Notes: generated by a model not told the origin, from the sequence alone. 33,920 nucleotides of DNA from Pseudonocardia sp. (GCA_019244295.1 JAFASX010000047.1:1-33920), one strand, 5' to 3'; shown: positions 1 to 8,152, numbered from the stretch's first letter. A program made the numbers and translations.

Positions 1-146
1 ACCCACCCGACAACTTCAAAGGCATCGACATCATGCGCGCCGTCCGCAGCTTCGACCCCTGCCTACCCTGCGGAGTCCACATGTACCTCGGCAACGGCAA
101 AACACTCAACAAAACCACCTCACCCGCCATGCTCAACCTCGGCTGA
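1..146 (+). CDS. hhyL: [NiFe]-hydrogenase large subunit, C-terminal end only (probably group 1h HhyL)
   Basis: Only the last 47 codons are present; the gene begins upstream of the window. The reading frame (codons from base 3) contains the distal nickel-binding motif DPCLPCGVH, with Cys codons at 60-62 and 69-71, which is diagnostic of the catalytic large subunit of uptake [NiFe] hydrogenases. The two cysteines bind the NiFe centre. The family is cleaved after this His, so a 21-residue tail starting MYLGNG (from base 81) should be removed by the endopeptidase encoded at 3792-4349. Assignment to the high-affinity group 1h is inferred from the downstream genes (HhyE-like, DUF5947, DUF6084), which accompany that group in actinobacteria. 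The small subunit must lie upstream, outside the window. Confidence 0.93.
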   Translation, partial: PPDNFKGIDIMRAVRSFDPCLPCGVHMYLGNGKTLNKTTSPAMLNLG

Positions 147-155
147 GATAGCACG

Positions 156-1118
156 GTGGAGGAAGTCACGGCACAACCGGCCACGACAGCTCACGCGGCC
201 GAGACCGACCCTCGGGAGGCTGGACAGCAGATCGAGGAGCTGCTGTCCGGCCTCTCGGGGCATCCCGACTCCTCGGTGGGGCAGGCCGCCGAGGAGCTGG
301 CTCGGCTGTTGATGGGAATGTACGGAGCCGGCTTGGAACGCATCGTCGCGCTCATGGCTGGCGGCGGGGAACCAGGTCACCACATGCTCGCTGAGCTGGT
401 GGCCGACGACCTGGTCGCCAGCCTGTTGGTATTGCACGACCTACATCCGGAGGACACCGTGTCCAGGGTGACCCGCGCCCTGGAGTCAGTGCGGCCTTAC
501 CTCGGCTCTCATGCTGGCGACGTCGAGTTGCTCGGCGTGGAAGCCGAGGCCGAGGGACCGGTGGTACGGCTAGCGCTGAAGGGCAGCTGCGATGGCTGTC
601 CTTCGTCGGCGGTCACTGTGACCACGGCAATTGAGAAGGCTATCGAGGAAATGTGCCCGGAGATAGTCCGGGTCGACGTCGAGGGTCTGGCCAAAAAGGA
701 CGCGCCCTCGGCACAGGAACTACCCTTGCTGCAGATCGGCCCCCGGCCGCCGGAACCGGAGATGCCGGTCAGCTGGGTGGTGCTGGATCTGCCGGAGCTG
801 CGGCGTGGTGAGTACACCCGCCACGAGGTGGCCGGGTTCGCGGTGCTGCTGGCGCGCCCGGCCGGCGCTCACGACGCGGACGCCAACGATCTGGTCGTCT
901 ACAAGGACCAGTGCCCGAGCTGTCAAGCGTCGTTGGCCAGCGCTGTGCTGGCTGGTAACGAGCTGACCTGCGCGGGCTGTTCGGCGGTTTACGACGTCCG
1001 GCGGGCCGGCCGAGCCGTGGACGGCTCAGCGCGTCACCTCGAGCCATTGCCGCTGGTGCAGCGCGCGGGTGGATGGCGGATGGCGATTCCCCGCCCGCCG
1101 GTTGGGGCGGCGTCATGA
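156..1118 (+). CDS. hhyE: HhyE-like iron-sulfur protein: NifU-type domain plus rubredoxin/Rieske-like domain
   Basis: A 320-residue protein starting at a GTG 9 nt after the large subunit. Residues about 108-178 form a NifU C-terminal-type domain with the Cys pair C145-x2-C148 in GSCDGCPSS. Residues about 205-310 look like a Rieske-type ferredoxin fold, but the metal ligands are two CxxC pairs (C253/C256 and C272/C275) rather than the Cys-His pairs of a true Rieske protein. This suggests a rubredoxin-like or all-Cys cluster. In mycobacteria a comparable Fe-S protein of the group 1h operon (HhyE) is proposed to relay electrons from the hydrogenase to the respiratory chain. That role here is inferred from position and domains. 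The symbol is by analogy, not by alignment. The stop overlaps the next start (ATGA). Confidence 0.8.
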   Translation: MEEVTAQPATTAHAAETDPREAGQQIEELLSGLSGHPDSSVGQAAEELARLLMGMYGAGLERIVALMAGGGEPGHHMLAELVADDLVASLLVLHDLHPEDTVSRVTRALESVRPYLGSHAGDVELLGVEAEAEGPVVRLALKGSCDGCPSSAVTVTTAIEKAIEEMCPEIVRVDVEGLAKKDAPSAQELPLLQIGPRPPEPEMPVSWVVLDLPELRRGEYTRHEVAGFAVLLARPAGAHDADANDLVVYKDQCPSCQASLASAVLAGNELTCAGCSAVYDVRRAGRAVDGSARHLEPLPLVQRAGGWRMAIPRPPVGAAS

Positions 1119-1759
1119 CCCGCGCACTGCGTCGGCTGGCCCAGCCCAAGGTCTCGACCCCATCGGCCGAGCCGGAGCATGAGCGTTGTGAGATGTGCAC
1201 GAAGCCGATCGATCCCGATCAGCACTCGCATGTCGTGCACCTGGAGAAACGCTCGTTGATGTGCGCCTGCCGACCGTGCGCGCTGTTGTTCGTCGAGCGT
1301 GGCGCGGCGCGGGGGCGTTATCGGACGGTTCCTGACCGCTATCTGCGCGACCCGAACTTCAGCATGTCCGAGGCACAGTGGGACGAGCTGCAGATCCCGG
1401 TGCGGATGGCGTTCTTCTTCCACAATTCCGATCTGGAGCGTCCGCTGGCGTTCTACCCGAGTCCGGCCGGGGCCACCGAAAGCCTGTTGCCAATGGATTC
1501 CTGGCAAGCCGGTATCGGTGCTTCGGCGCTGGCCGCCGAAATGGAGTTCGATGTTGAGGCGCTGCTGCTGCGCAAGGTCGGCGACCGTACCGAGTGCGTG
1601 CTGGTGCCGATCGATGCCTGCTACGAGCTGGTCGGGCTAGTGCGGACGTACTGGAAGGGCTTTGACGGCGGTACCGAGGCGTGGGAGCGGATCAACGCCT
1701 TCTTCGCCGAACTCGCGGCCAAGGCCCGTGACCTGCCTAGCTCTCCTGGAAAGGCCTAA
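1115..1759 (+). CDS. DUF5947 family protein of hydrogenase operons (Cys-rich, putative metal-binding)
   Basis: A 214-residue protein from the ATG at 1115, which overlaps the hhyE stop as ATGA; an in-frame start at 1073 would overlap hhyE by 46 nt and is less likely. The N-terminal part carries C25-x2-C28, a His cluster (H37, H39, H42) and C50-x-C52-x2-C55, which together look like a zinc-ribbon or Fe-S site. The rest has no motif I can name. I recognise the family as DUF5947, which occurs in actinobacterial [NiFe]-hydrogenase clusters and has no established function. A role in cofactor assembly or assembly of the hydrogenase complex is inference from the operon. It is followed after 3 nt by the DUF6084 gene. 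Confidence 0.75.
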   Translation: MTRALRRLAQPKVSTPSAEPEHERCEMCTKPIDPDQHSHVVHLEKRSLMCACRPCALLFVERGAARGRYRTVPDRYLRDPNFSMSEAQWDELQIPVRMAFFFHNSDLERPLAFYPSPAGATESLLPMDSWQAGIGASALAAEMEFDVEALLLRKVGDRTECVLVPIDACYELVGLVRTYWKGFDGGTEAWERINAFFAELAAKARDLPSSPGKA

Positions 1760-1762
1760 GCG

Positions 1763-2401
1763 ATGCCGGAGCTGTCTTTCTCCTGCACCGGTGCTCGCCC
1801 CGAGCCGTATGCGGCGAGCCCTAGCCTGGAGCTGATGCTGCGGATCGACGAAGCCACCGGCGTTCGCATCCATACGATCGGGCTGCGCTGTCAAATCCGT
1901 ATCGAACCGCATCGTCGGCGCTACAGCGGCAACGAGGCGACCCGGCTGATCGAGGTGTTCGGCGACACCTCGCGGTGGGGCGAGACACTCAAACCGATGC
2001 AGCTCGCGATGACCAGCGTGATGGTGCCCTGCTTCACCGACCACATCGAAGTGCCGTTGTCGGTGCCGCTTACCGCGGACATCGAGATAGCGACCGCCAA
2101 GTACTTCCACGGCCTGGACGACGGCATTATCCCGCTGTTGTTGCTGTTTTCGGGAACGGCCTTCTACCAGGGCGAAGCCGGGCTACAGGTGCAGCTGGTG
2201 CCGTGGCATCTCGAGGTGAGCCACGGGCTACCGGTCAGCACCTGGCGTGCGCTGATGGATGAGCACTTCCCGAACCAGACATGGCTGCGACTGCGGCCGG
2301 AGTCCCTCGCCGCGCTGCAGCGCTACCGCACCGAACGTGGTTTGATGAATTGGGATGACACCTTTGAAGAATTGCTTAAACGGGCCGGGAGCACACCGTG
2401 A
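1763..2401 (+). CDS. DUF6084 family protein of hydrogenase operons
   Basis: A 212-residue soluble protein with no signal peptide or membrane segment. It starts with MPELSFSCTGARPEPYAA, typical of DUF6084, and its central part has alternating beta-rich segments. No catalytic motif is visible. It begins 3 nt after the DUF5947 stop and its own stop overlaps the following GTG start (GTGA), so it is almost certainly co-translated. The family co-occurs with high-affinity hydrogenases in actinobacteria, and its function is not established. A structural or chaperone role in assembling the hydrogenase complex is a guess from context only. Confidence 0.75.
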   Translation: MPELSFSCTGARPEPYAASPSLELMLRIDEATGVRIHTIGLRCQIRIEPHRRRYSGNEATRLIEVFGDTSRWGETLKPMQLAMTSVMVPCFTDHIEVPLSVPLTADIEIATAKYFHGLDDGIIPLLLLFSGTAFYQGEAGLQVQLVPWHLEVSHGLPVSTWRALMDEHFPNQTWLRLRPESLAALQRYRTERGLMNWDDTFEELLKRAGSTP

Positions 2402-3795
2402 GTAGCTCGTTCGCCCAAGCCCTCGACGATGTTGGCAAGGTCGCCGACGCGGTGCTGTTCGAGGGCTATGTGCTCTATCCGTACCGAGCCTCAGCGCAGA
2501 AGAACCAGCTGCGCTGGCAGTTCGGCGTGCTCACCCCGCGTGACTGGGCGCAGCGAGCCACCGAGAACTGGTACTCAAACACCGAGTGTCTGCTGGAACC
2601 GGCACCCGATGCCGTACTGCACGTGCGGCTGCGCTTCCTGCGGCTACGCCGCCGGGAGGTGCAGCGACTGGACGGCGACCAGTTCGTCGACACCGACGAG
2701 CTGACCGTGGGTGAACAGCTGCACCTGCCGTGGGACGAAGGTCTGCCCGAGGTCATCGACGCCGACCTGCCGCTGGGGGAACTGATCGAGCTCGCTGACG
2801 GTAAGCGGGTGATCCCGGTGGAGCTGGCGGGCGAGCGCACCGAGGAGCCGATCACCGAGGACGACCGCCCGGTGGGGCGGCTGGTTCGCACCAGCTGGCC
2901 GGTGTCAGCGCGGATCACCGTCGGCACCGAGGCGGTGCCCGGCCCGTATGGCGCGCTCAAGCTTCGGGTGCGGGTAGAGAACACGGGGAACACCGGCCCC
3001 GAACCGTCCGCCGGCAGCGGGCGCGAGGAAGCGCTGCGTCACTCGCTGATTGCCGCGCACACCATTCTGGTGCTCTCCGCTGGCGAGTTCTTGTCCACCG
3101 CCGACCCACCGGAGTGGGCTCGCCCCGCGGCGGAGGCCTGCGTCAATGAGCACACCTGGCCGGTGTTGGCCGGTTCACCCGACCATCCTCGGGTGGTGCT
3201 GTCCTCGCCGATCATCCTGTCTGATTTCCCGGAGATCGCACCGGAAAGCCCCAACGAGCTCTACGACGGCACCGAGAACGACGAGATCCTCAGCCTGCGC
3301 ACGCTCGCCTTGACCGACGCCGAGAAACGCGAGGCCAGGGCCACCGACCCTCGAGCGGCAGCGGTTGTGGACGCGATCGACTCCATGCCGCCGGAGATCT
3401 TCGAGCGGCTGCACGGGGTGATCCGCTCAATGGGCGGGGTGCCGACCTTCGACCAGGTGCGCGACAACGTGCCGACAATCTCCGACGAAACCGGCGGCAA
3501 GCCGTGGTGGGACCCGGGCCAGGACGCATCAGTCGACCCGGAGACCGATTCGGTACGGATCGGCGAACACACGGTCGCCAAGGGCACCCGGGTGATCCTG
3601 CGGCCCACTGGCCGGGCCGACGCGCAAGACATCTTCCTCGTCGGGCGGCCGGCCGTCGTTTCCGCTGTCTTCAACGATGTTGACGGCGACGTGCACCTGG
3701 CGGTCGTCCTGACCGACGATCCGGCGTCCGAGTTCCAGGCCTCACACGGCCGGTACCGCTACTTCCGCCCCGACGAGATTGAGGTACTCGCGTGA
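2398..3795 (+). CDS. Uncharacterised 465-residue hydrogenase-operon protein
   Basis: It starts at a GTG overlapping the DUF6084 stop and ends overlapping the protease start, so it sits inside the hydrogenase operon. I do not recognise a named domain. The sequence is acidic, soluble and lacks a signal peptide. The N-terminal half has tryptophan-rich beta segments. The middle (about residues 200-290) contains a helical stretch reading LIAAHTILVLSAGEF. The last 80 residues form a compact beta-rich unit resembling an SH3-like barrel, with a run of Val/Ile strands and the ending RYFRPDEIEVL. The neighbours suggest a dedicated function for this hydrogenase class, perhaps scaffolding or quality control, but no catalytic residues support a specific activity. 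Confidence 0.7.
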   Translation: MSSSFAQALDDVGKVADAVLFEGYVLYPYRASAQKNQLRWQFGVLTPRDWAQRATENWYSNTECLLEPAPDAVLHVRLRFLRLRRREVQRLDGDQFVDTDELTVGEQLHLPWDEGLPEVIDADLPLGELIELADGKRVIPVELAGERTEEPITEDDRPVGRLVRTSWPVSARITVGTEAVPGPYGALKLRVRVENTGNTGPEPSAGSGREEALRHSLIAAHTILVLSAGEFLSTADPPEWARPAAEACVNEHTWPVLAGSPDHPRVVLSSPIILSDFPEIAPESPNELYDGTENDEILSLRTLALTDAEKREARATDPRAAAVVDAIDSMPPEIFERLHGVIRSMGGVPTFDQVRDNVPTISDETGGKPWWDPGQDASVDPETDSVRIGEHTVAKGTRVILRPTGRADAQDIFLVGRPAVVSAVFNDVDGDVHLAVVLTDDPASEFQASHGRYRYFRPDEIEVLA

Positions 3796-4349
3796 GTGAC
3801 GAGTATGGCGATAGCAACACTCGCCACTCACGAGTGCTTGTCGCGGGAATCGGCAACATGTTGATGTCCGACGACGGGTTCGGAGTGGAAGTCATCCGGC
3901 ACCTCACCGCCGAGGGCGCGCCGCCGCTGCCGGACGGCGTCGAGGTGGTTGATATCGGCATCAGGGGCATGCACCTGGCATACCAGCTGCTAAATGGCTA
4001 TACCTTCCTAGTGCTGGTCGACGCGATCCCGCCCGAAGGTCAGCCTGGCAAGCTGCACCTGCTGGAGCACGACCTGGCAGCAGCGTCCGCCGAGCCAGTC
4101 GGGGTGCCGGACGCGCACGGGATGACCCCGGACGCGGTACTGTCGCTGCTGGCTTCGCTTGCCACGGCGAGCGGACTGGAGCCCACCGCCGGATTGCGCC
4201 GGGTGTTGGTGATCGGCTGTGAGCCCGCCAGCACCGCGGACGGAATCGGGCTGTCCGAGCCGGTGGCCGCCGCCGTGCCACGCGCGGTCCAAGTTGTACA
4301 CAATGTTGTGGCCGAGCTCCTCGGCAGTACTCAACCCACCGGAAGGTGA
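3792..4349 (+). CDS. hyaD: Hydrogenase maturation protease (HyaD/HupD family)
   Basis: A 185-residue endopeptidase that should remove the C-terminal tail of the large subunit once nickel has been inserted. The family start VLVAGIGNMLMSDDGFGVEV is present at residues 15-34. The three residues known to bind nickel in HybD-type proteases are found as E33, D77 (in LVDAI) and H109 (in DAHGM). The GTG start overlaps the preceding stop (GTGA). The N-terminus is about 12 residues longer than usual, so a later start cannot be excluded. The gene ends 3 nt before hypC, and GGAAGG just before the stop can serve as the hypC ribosome-binding site. Its substrate is probably the HhyL tail at 81-143. Confidence 0.92.
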   Translation: MSDEYGDSNTRHSRVLVAGIGNMLMSDDGFGVEVIRHLTAEGAPPLPDGVEVVDIGIRGMHLAYQLLNGYTFLVLVDAIPPEGQPGKLHLLEHDLAAASAEPVGVPDAHGMTPDAVLSLLASLATASGLEPTAGLRRVLVIGCEPASTADGIGLSEPVAAAVPRAVQVVHNVVAELLGSTQPTGR

Positions 4350-4352
4350 ACC

Positions 4353-4700
4353 ATGTGTCTCGGTATCCCTGGTGAGATCGTCGAGATCATGACCGACCGC
4401 GAGGATTTCGCTATGGTCAGCGTGGCCGGAGTGAAACGCGCGGTGAACATCGGGCTGCTCACAGAGGAAGACGAAGAGCTCAAGGCCGGTGACTGGATTC
4501 TCATTCATGTCGGCTTCGCGCTCTCCAAGATCGATGAAGAAGAAGCGACCCATGCCCTCCGGATGCTCGAAGGAATGGGCCAGGCCTATACGGATGAATT
4601 GATCGCGCTCGCCCAATCGGATCTCGCTGAATCGGAGCGAGAACGACAACCTGAGCAGGTCAGTTCCGCACCGATTTCGCAGAATGGTAGCCGGCGATGA
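4353..4700 (+). CDS. hypC: Hydrogenase assembly chaperone HypC/HupF
   Basis: The protein begins MCLGIPGEIVEI, the defining HypC motif, whose Cys2 carries the Fe(CN)2CO precursor together with HypD and binds the immature large subunit. Residues 1-75 cover the normal OB-like HypC fold, ending in a helix with SKIDEEEATHALRMLEGMG. At 115 residues it is longer than the usual 75-95 because of a charged tail (about residues 90-115) with no evident function. Its stop overlaps the hypD start (ATGA), consistent with HypC and HypD forming a complex. Confidence 0.93.
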   Translation: MCLGIPGEIVEIMTDREDFAMVSVAGVKRAVNIGLLTEEDEELKAGDWILIHVGFALSKIDEEEATHALRMLEGMGQAYTDELIALAQSDLAESERERQPEQVSSAPISQNGSRR

Positions 4701-5824
4701 AGTTCGTTGATGAGTTTCGGGACGCCGAGAAAGCCCGAGTACTGTCCGCCCGGATCGCGGAGCTGTGCGAGCCCGGCCGGCACTACAAGTTCATGGAAGT
4801 CTGCGGCGGGCATACGCACACCATCTACAAGCACGGGCTGGAGGACTACCTGCCCGAGACGGTCTCGCTGGTGCACGGGCCGGGCTGCCCGGTCTGTGTG
4901 ATCCCGATGGGCCGGCTGGACGACGCCATCGCCATCGCCGAGCGGCCCGATGTGATCATGACGACGTTCGGCGACATGATGCGGGTGCCCGGCGGGCGCG
5001 GCTCGTTCTATGACGCCAACGCGGGCGGCGCGGACATCCGGATGGTGTACTCCCCACTGGACTCGCTCAAGATCGCCAGGGCGAACCCGGACAAGCACGT
5101 GGTGTTCATGGCGATCGGGTTCGAGACCACCGCGCCGTCCACCGCGATGACCGTGCTGCGCGCGGCCGCCGAGGGGCTGGATAACTTCTCCATCTTCTGC
5201 AACCACGTGACGATCATCCCGGCGATCAAGGCCATCCTGGACTCCCCCGACCTGCGCCTGGATGGGTTCCTCGGCCCGGGTCACGTGTCGACGGTGATCG
5301 GTTGCCGGCCGTACGAGTTCATCGCCCGCGAGCACGGCAAACCACTGGTGTGCGCCGGGTTCGAGCCGCTGGACATCCTGCAGTCGGTGTTCATACTGCT
5401 CACCCAGCTGCGCGAGGGCCGATCGGAAGTGGAGAACCAGTACTCCCGAGTGGTGCCGTGGAACGGAAACGCCAAGGCGCTGCGCGTGATCGGCCAGACC
5501 ATGCAGCTGCGGCCGTACTTCGAATGGCGGGGGTTGGGTTTTATCGCGCAGTCCGCGCTGCAGGTGCGCGACACCTATGCGAAGTATGACGCCGAACGGA
5601 TCTTCTCCGTGCCCGGCGTGCGAGTGGCCGACCCGAAGGCCTGCCAGTGCGGCGAGGTACTCAAAGGCGTGCTCAAGCCGTGGGAGTGTAAGGTATTTGG
5701 CACCGCATGCACCCCGGAGACCCCGATCGGTACCTGCATGGTGTCCAGCGAAGGTGCCTGTGCGGCTTACTACAACTTCGGCCGGTTCACTAGAGAACGG
5801 GTCAAGGAGGCCACCCACGCATGA
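4697..5824 (+). CDS. hypD: Hydrogenase formation protein HypD
   Basis: A 375-residue HypD, the [4Fe-4S] scaffold on which cyanide and CO are attached to iron. Motifs present are MEVCGGHTHT (C36), GPGCPVCVIP (C64 and C67), and the C-terminal Cys cluster with ACQCGEV, PWECKVFGTAC and SSEGACAAYY, which includes the iron-sulfur cluster ligands. Length is normal for the family. It overlaps hypC at its start and hypE at its end by ATGA, so hypC-D-E is translationally coupled. Nothing suggests loss of function. Confidence 0.96.
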   Translation: MKFVDEFRDAEKARVLSARIAELCEPGRHYKFMEVCGGHTHTIYKHGLEDYLPETVSLVHGPGCPVCVIPMGRLDDAIAIAERPDVIMTTFGDMMRVPGGRGSFYDANAGGADIRMVYSPLDSLKIARANPDKHVVFMAIGFETTAPSTAMTVLRAAAEGLDNFSIFCNHVTIIPAIKAILDSPDLRLDGFLGPGHVSTVIGCRPYEFIAREHGKPLVCAGFEPLDILQSVFILLTQLREGRSEVENQYSRVVPWNGNAKALRVIGQTMQLRPYFEWRGLGFIAQSALQVRDTYAKYDAERIFSVPGVRVADPKACQCGEVLKGVLKPWECKVFGTACTPETPIGTCMVSSEGACAAYYNFGRFTRERVKEATHA

Positions 5825-6978
5825 CCACCCAGGATCTCGGCGCTTCCATCCCGACTCGCGCCAACTGGGCCGAGGAAGCGGTCGTGGCGCATGCTGGGGC
5901 AGAGCACCTGACCCGTGAAGAGCAGGTGCTTGAGCGCATCAAGCGCGCACGAGCCCGCAAGCCCAGGGTCAAGGAACCGAGGATCACCCTGGCACACGGC
6001 GCCGGAGGCAAGGCCACCCACAACCTGATCAACGCGATCTTCCTGGAGGCGTTCCGCAACCCGGAGCTGGAGCAGCTCGCTGACGCGGCGGTGCTGAGCC
6101 TCGGGGACACCCGGCTGGCGTTCACCACCGACTCCTATGTCGTGTCACCGCTGTTCTTCCCCGGTGGTGATATCGGCGAGCTGGCGGTGAACGGCACGGT
6201 GAACGACCTGGCGATGGCGGGTGCCCGCCCGCTGTCGCTATCGGCTGGATTCATCCTGGAAGAAGGCTTCCCGACCGAGGACCTGCGCCGGATCGTGGCG
6301 TCCATGGCGTCGGCCGCTCAGCGCGCTGGGGTGCACATCGTCACCGGCGACACCAAGGTCGTGCAGCGGGGCAAAGGCGACGGTTGCTACATCAACACCG
6401 CTGGAGTGGGACTGCTGGAGCGGCCGGTCTCGCTGAGTCCAGCCGCCGCGCGGCCCGGTGACGCGGTCGTGGTCTCCGGGCCGATCGGCGACCACGGGAT
6501 AACCGTGATGCTGGCCAGAGGCGAGTTGGACATCGAAGCGGATGTCCGCTCGGACACCGCGCCGCTGCACGAGCTGACCGCCGCGCTGCTGACCGCCGCG
6601 CCGAACACCCGGATGCTGCGCGACGCCACCCGAGGCGGCGTTGCCACCATCCTCAACGAGGTGGCGGTAGCTTCCCAGGTTGCCGTGGTGGTCGACGAAA
6701 ACGCCGTACCAGTCCGTGACGAAGTGCGTGGCGCCAGCGAGCTGCTCGGCATCGACCCGCTGTACGTGGCCTGCGAAGGCCGGCTGGTCGCTTTCATCCC
6801 GGCCGAGCAGGTGGACGCGGCGTTGGCCGCGCTGCATGCGCACGAGCTGGGCGCTGGCGCGGCGGTGATCGGGCGGGTGGGCGACGATCCACCGGGGCTG
6901 GTGCTGCTGCGTACCGGGTTCGGTGGAACGCGGATCGTGGACATGCTGGTCGGTGACCCGCTGCCGCGTATCTGCTGA
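5821..6978 (+). CDS. hypE: Carbamoyl dehydratase HypE, with N-terminal extension
   Basis: HypE dehydrates the S-carbamoyl group delivered by HypF to make the cyanide ligands. The PurM-like ATP-binding start ITLAHGAGGKA lies at residues 55-65, the central ADSYVVSPLFFPGGDIG-like motif is present, and the protein ends in the family tail PRIC, whose last Cys carries the thiocarbamate or thiocyanate. Most HypE proteins begin only about 5-10 residues before the GAGG/GSGG motif. This one has about 50 extra residues, a charged and probably helical segment (ERIKRARARKPRVKEPR). The ATG start overlaps the hypD stop. A later start inside the extension cannot be excluded, but no better ATG is visible. Confidence 0.95.
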   Translation: MTTQDLGASIPTRANWAEEAVVAHAGAEHLTREEQVLERIKRARARKPRVKEPRITLAHGAGGKATHNLINAIFLEAFRNPELEQLADAAVLSLGDTRLAFTTDSYVVSPLFFPGGDIGELAVNGTVNDLAMAGARPLSLSAGFILEEGFPTEDLRRIVASMASAAQRAGVHIVTGDTKVVQRGKGDGCYINTAGVGLLERPVSLSPAAARPGDAVVVSGPIGDHGITVMLARGELDIEADVRSDTAPLHELTAALLTAAPNTRMLRDATRGGVATILNEVAVASQVAVVVDENAVPVRDEVRGASELLGIDPLYVACEGRLVAFIPAEQVDAALAALHAHELGAGAAVIGRVGDDPPGLVLLRTGFGGTRIVDMLVGDPLPRIC

Positions 6979-7307
6979 TGCACGAGCTGGCGATCACTGA
7001 GAGCATTGTCGCGGCAGTAACCGAGAAACTACCCGGCGCGCCGATTCGACGCGTGTGTGTCGAAGTCGGCGAGCTGTCCGGAGTGGTGCCGGACGCCCTG
7101 CGGTTCTGCTTCGAACTGGCCTGCGCCGGCACCACGTTGGAGGGCGCTAGCCTGGACATCGTCCGCATGCCAGGGCGGGGTCAGTGCCAGAGCTGTTCGG
7201 CGGAGTTCGACACCACCGACTTCCTGGTGTTGTGCGCCTGCGGTAGCGCGGAGGTCACCGTGTTGGGTGGACGTGAACTGCGGATTCGAGAGGTAGAGGT
7301 GGTCTAG
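6978..7307 (+). CDS. hypA: Nickel insertion protein HypA
   Basis: A 109-residue HypA starting MHELAITESIV, where the N-terminal Met, His2 and Glu3 form the nickel site in the family. The structural zinc site is represented by C70-x2-C73 and a second pair C86-x-C88 (LCACGS). Most HypA proteins have CPxCG at the second position, so the spacing is one residue shorter here. The start overlaps the hypE stop as TGATG, and hypB follows 2 nt after the stop. HypA and HypB act together to deliver nickel to the large subunit. Confidence 0.94.
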   Translation: MHELAITESIVAAVTEKLPGAPIRRVCVEVGELSGVVPDALRFCFELACAGTTLEGASLDIVRMPGRGQCQSCSAEFDTTDFLVLCACGSAEVTVLGGRELRIREVEVV

Positions 7308-7309
7308 CG

Positions 7310-8152
7310 ATGTGCGCGACCTGCGGGTGCTCCGGCGGCGGGGTCCGGGTGACCGACCCGGCTCACCGCCACGATCACCATCATCCCCACTCGCACGAGC
7401 ATGGACATGGGCATTCACACGACCACTCGCACGACCATGACCATGACCACTCGCACGACCATGACCACGGCCACCCCCACGAGCACTCGCACGATGAGCG
7501 GCCGCGCGGCCACACCGTCCTGCTGGAACAGCAGATACTGGCCAAGAACGACAACCTGGCGGCGGAGAACCGTCGCTGGCTAGCCGACCGGCGCATCCGC
7601 GCGATCAACCTGATGAGCTCCCCCGGCGCCGGCAAGACCACCCTGCTGGAACGCACCCTGGCCGACCTGGCCGGCACGCTGCCCGTCGCGGTGCTGGAAG
7701 GAGACCAGGAGACGCTCCTGGACGCCGACCGGATCACGGCGGCCGGCGCCAGGGTGGTCCAGATCAACACCGGAGCCGGCTGCCATCTGGACGCTGAGAT
7801 GGTGCGCCATGGGCTCGACACGCTCGATCCGCAGCCGGGCTCGCTGTTGTTTGTCGAGAACGTCGGCAACCTGGTCTGCCCAGCGCTGTTCGACCTGGGC
7901 GAGGCCGCCAAGGTCGTCATTGCTTCAACCACCGAAGGCGAGGACAAGCCGGTCAAGTACCCACACATGTTCGCCAGCGCTGACTTGGTACTGCTCAACA
8001 AGATCGATCTGTTGCCGTACCTGGTCTTCGACGTCACCCGCTGGCAAACGGCTGTGGGGCGGATCAACACCGGCGCCCAGGTGCTCCAGATCTCCGCCAC
8101 TACCGGCGTCGGCCTGGACGACTGGTACCGCTGGCTGCGCGCTCTCGGCTGA
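7310..8152 (+). CDS. hypB: Hydrogenase nickel GTPase HypB with His-rich nickel-storage domain
   Basis: A 280-residue GTPase. It begins MCATCGCSG, the CxxCGC high-affinity nickel motif. Residues 19-61 form a polyhistidine domain with 23 His alternating mostly with Asp, Ser and Gly, as in HypB forms that store nickel. The G domain follows: Walker A SSPGAGKTT (103-111), ENVGNLVCPALFDLGE, which contains the intersubunit metal-site Cys region, and NKIDLLPYL as the guanine-specificity motif. It is the last gene of the hydrogenase operon. The His-rich part is encoded by near-repeats of a 24-bp unit around 7425-7472, a likely site of length variation. Confidence 0.96.
   Translation: MCATCGCSGGGVRVTDPAHRHDHHHPHSHEHGHGHSHDHSHDHDHDHSHDHDHGHPHEHSHDERPRGHTVLLEQQILAKNDNLAAENRRWLADRRIRAINLMSSPGAGKTTLLERTLADLAGTLPVAVLEGDQETLLDADRITAAGARVVQINTGAGCHLDAEMVRHGLDTLDPQPGSLLFVENVGNLVCPALFDLGEAAKVVIASTTEGEDKPVKYPHMFASADLVLLNKIDLLPYLVFDVTRWQTAVGRINTGAQVLQISATTGVGLDDWYRWLRALG

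Noticed and set aside
4586..5818. Long minus-strand open frame (410 codons) antisense to hypD
   Set aside because: It mirrors hypD, which has full family motifs. The minus product is His/Arg/Gly-rich with no recognisable domain, as expected for a shadow frame in high-GC DNA.
7360..7495. Short direct repeats resembling a CRISPR-like or satellite array
   Set aside because: The repeats encode the HypB polyhistidine domain in frame and there are no unique spacers.
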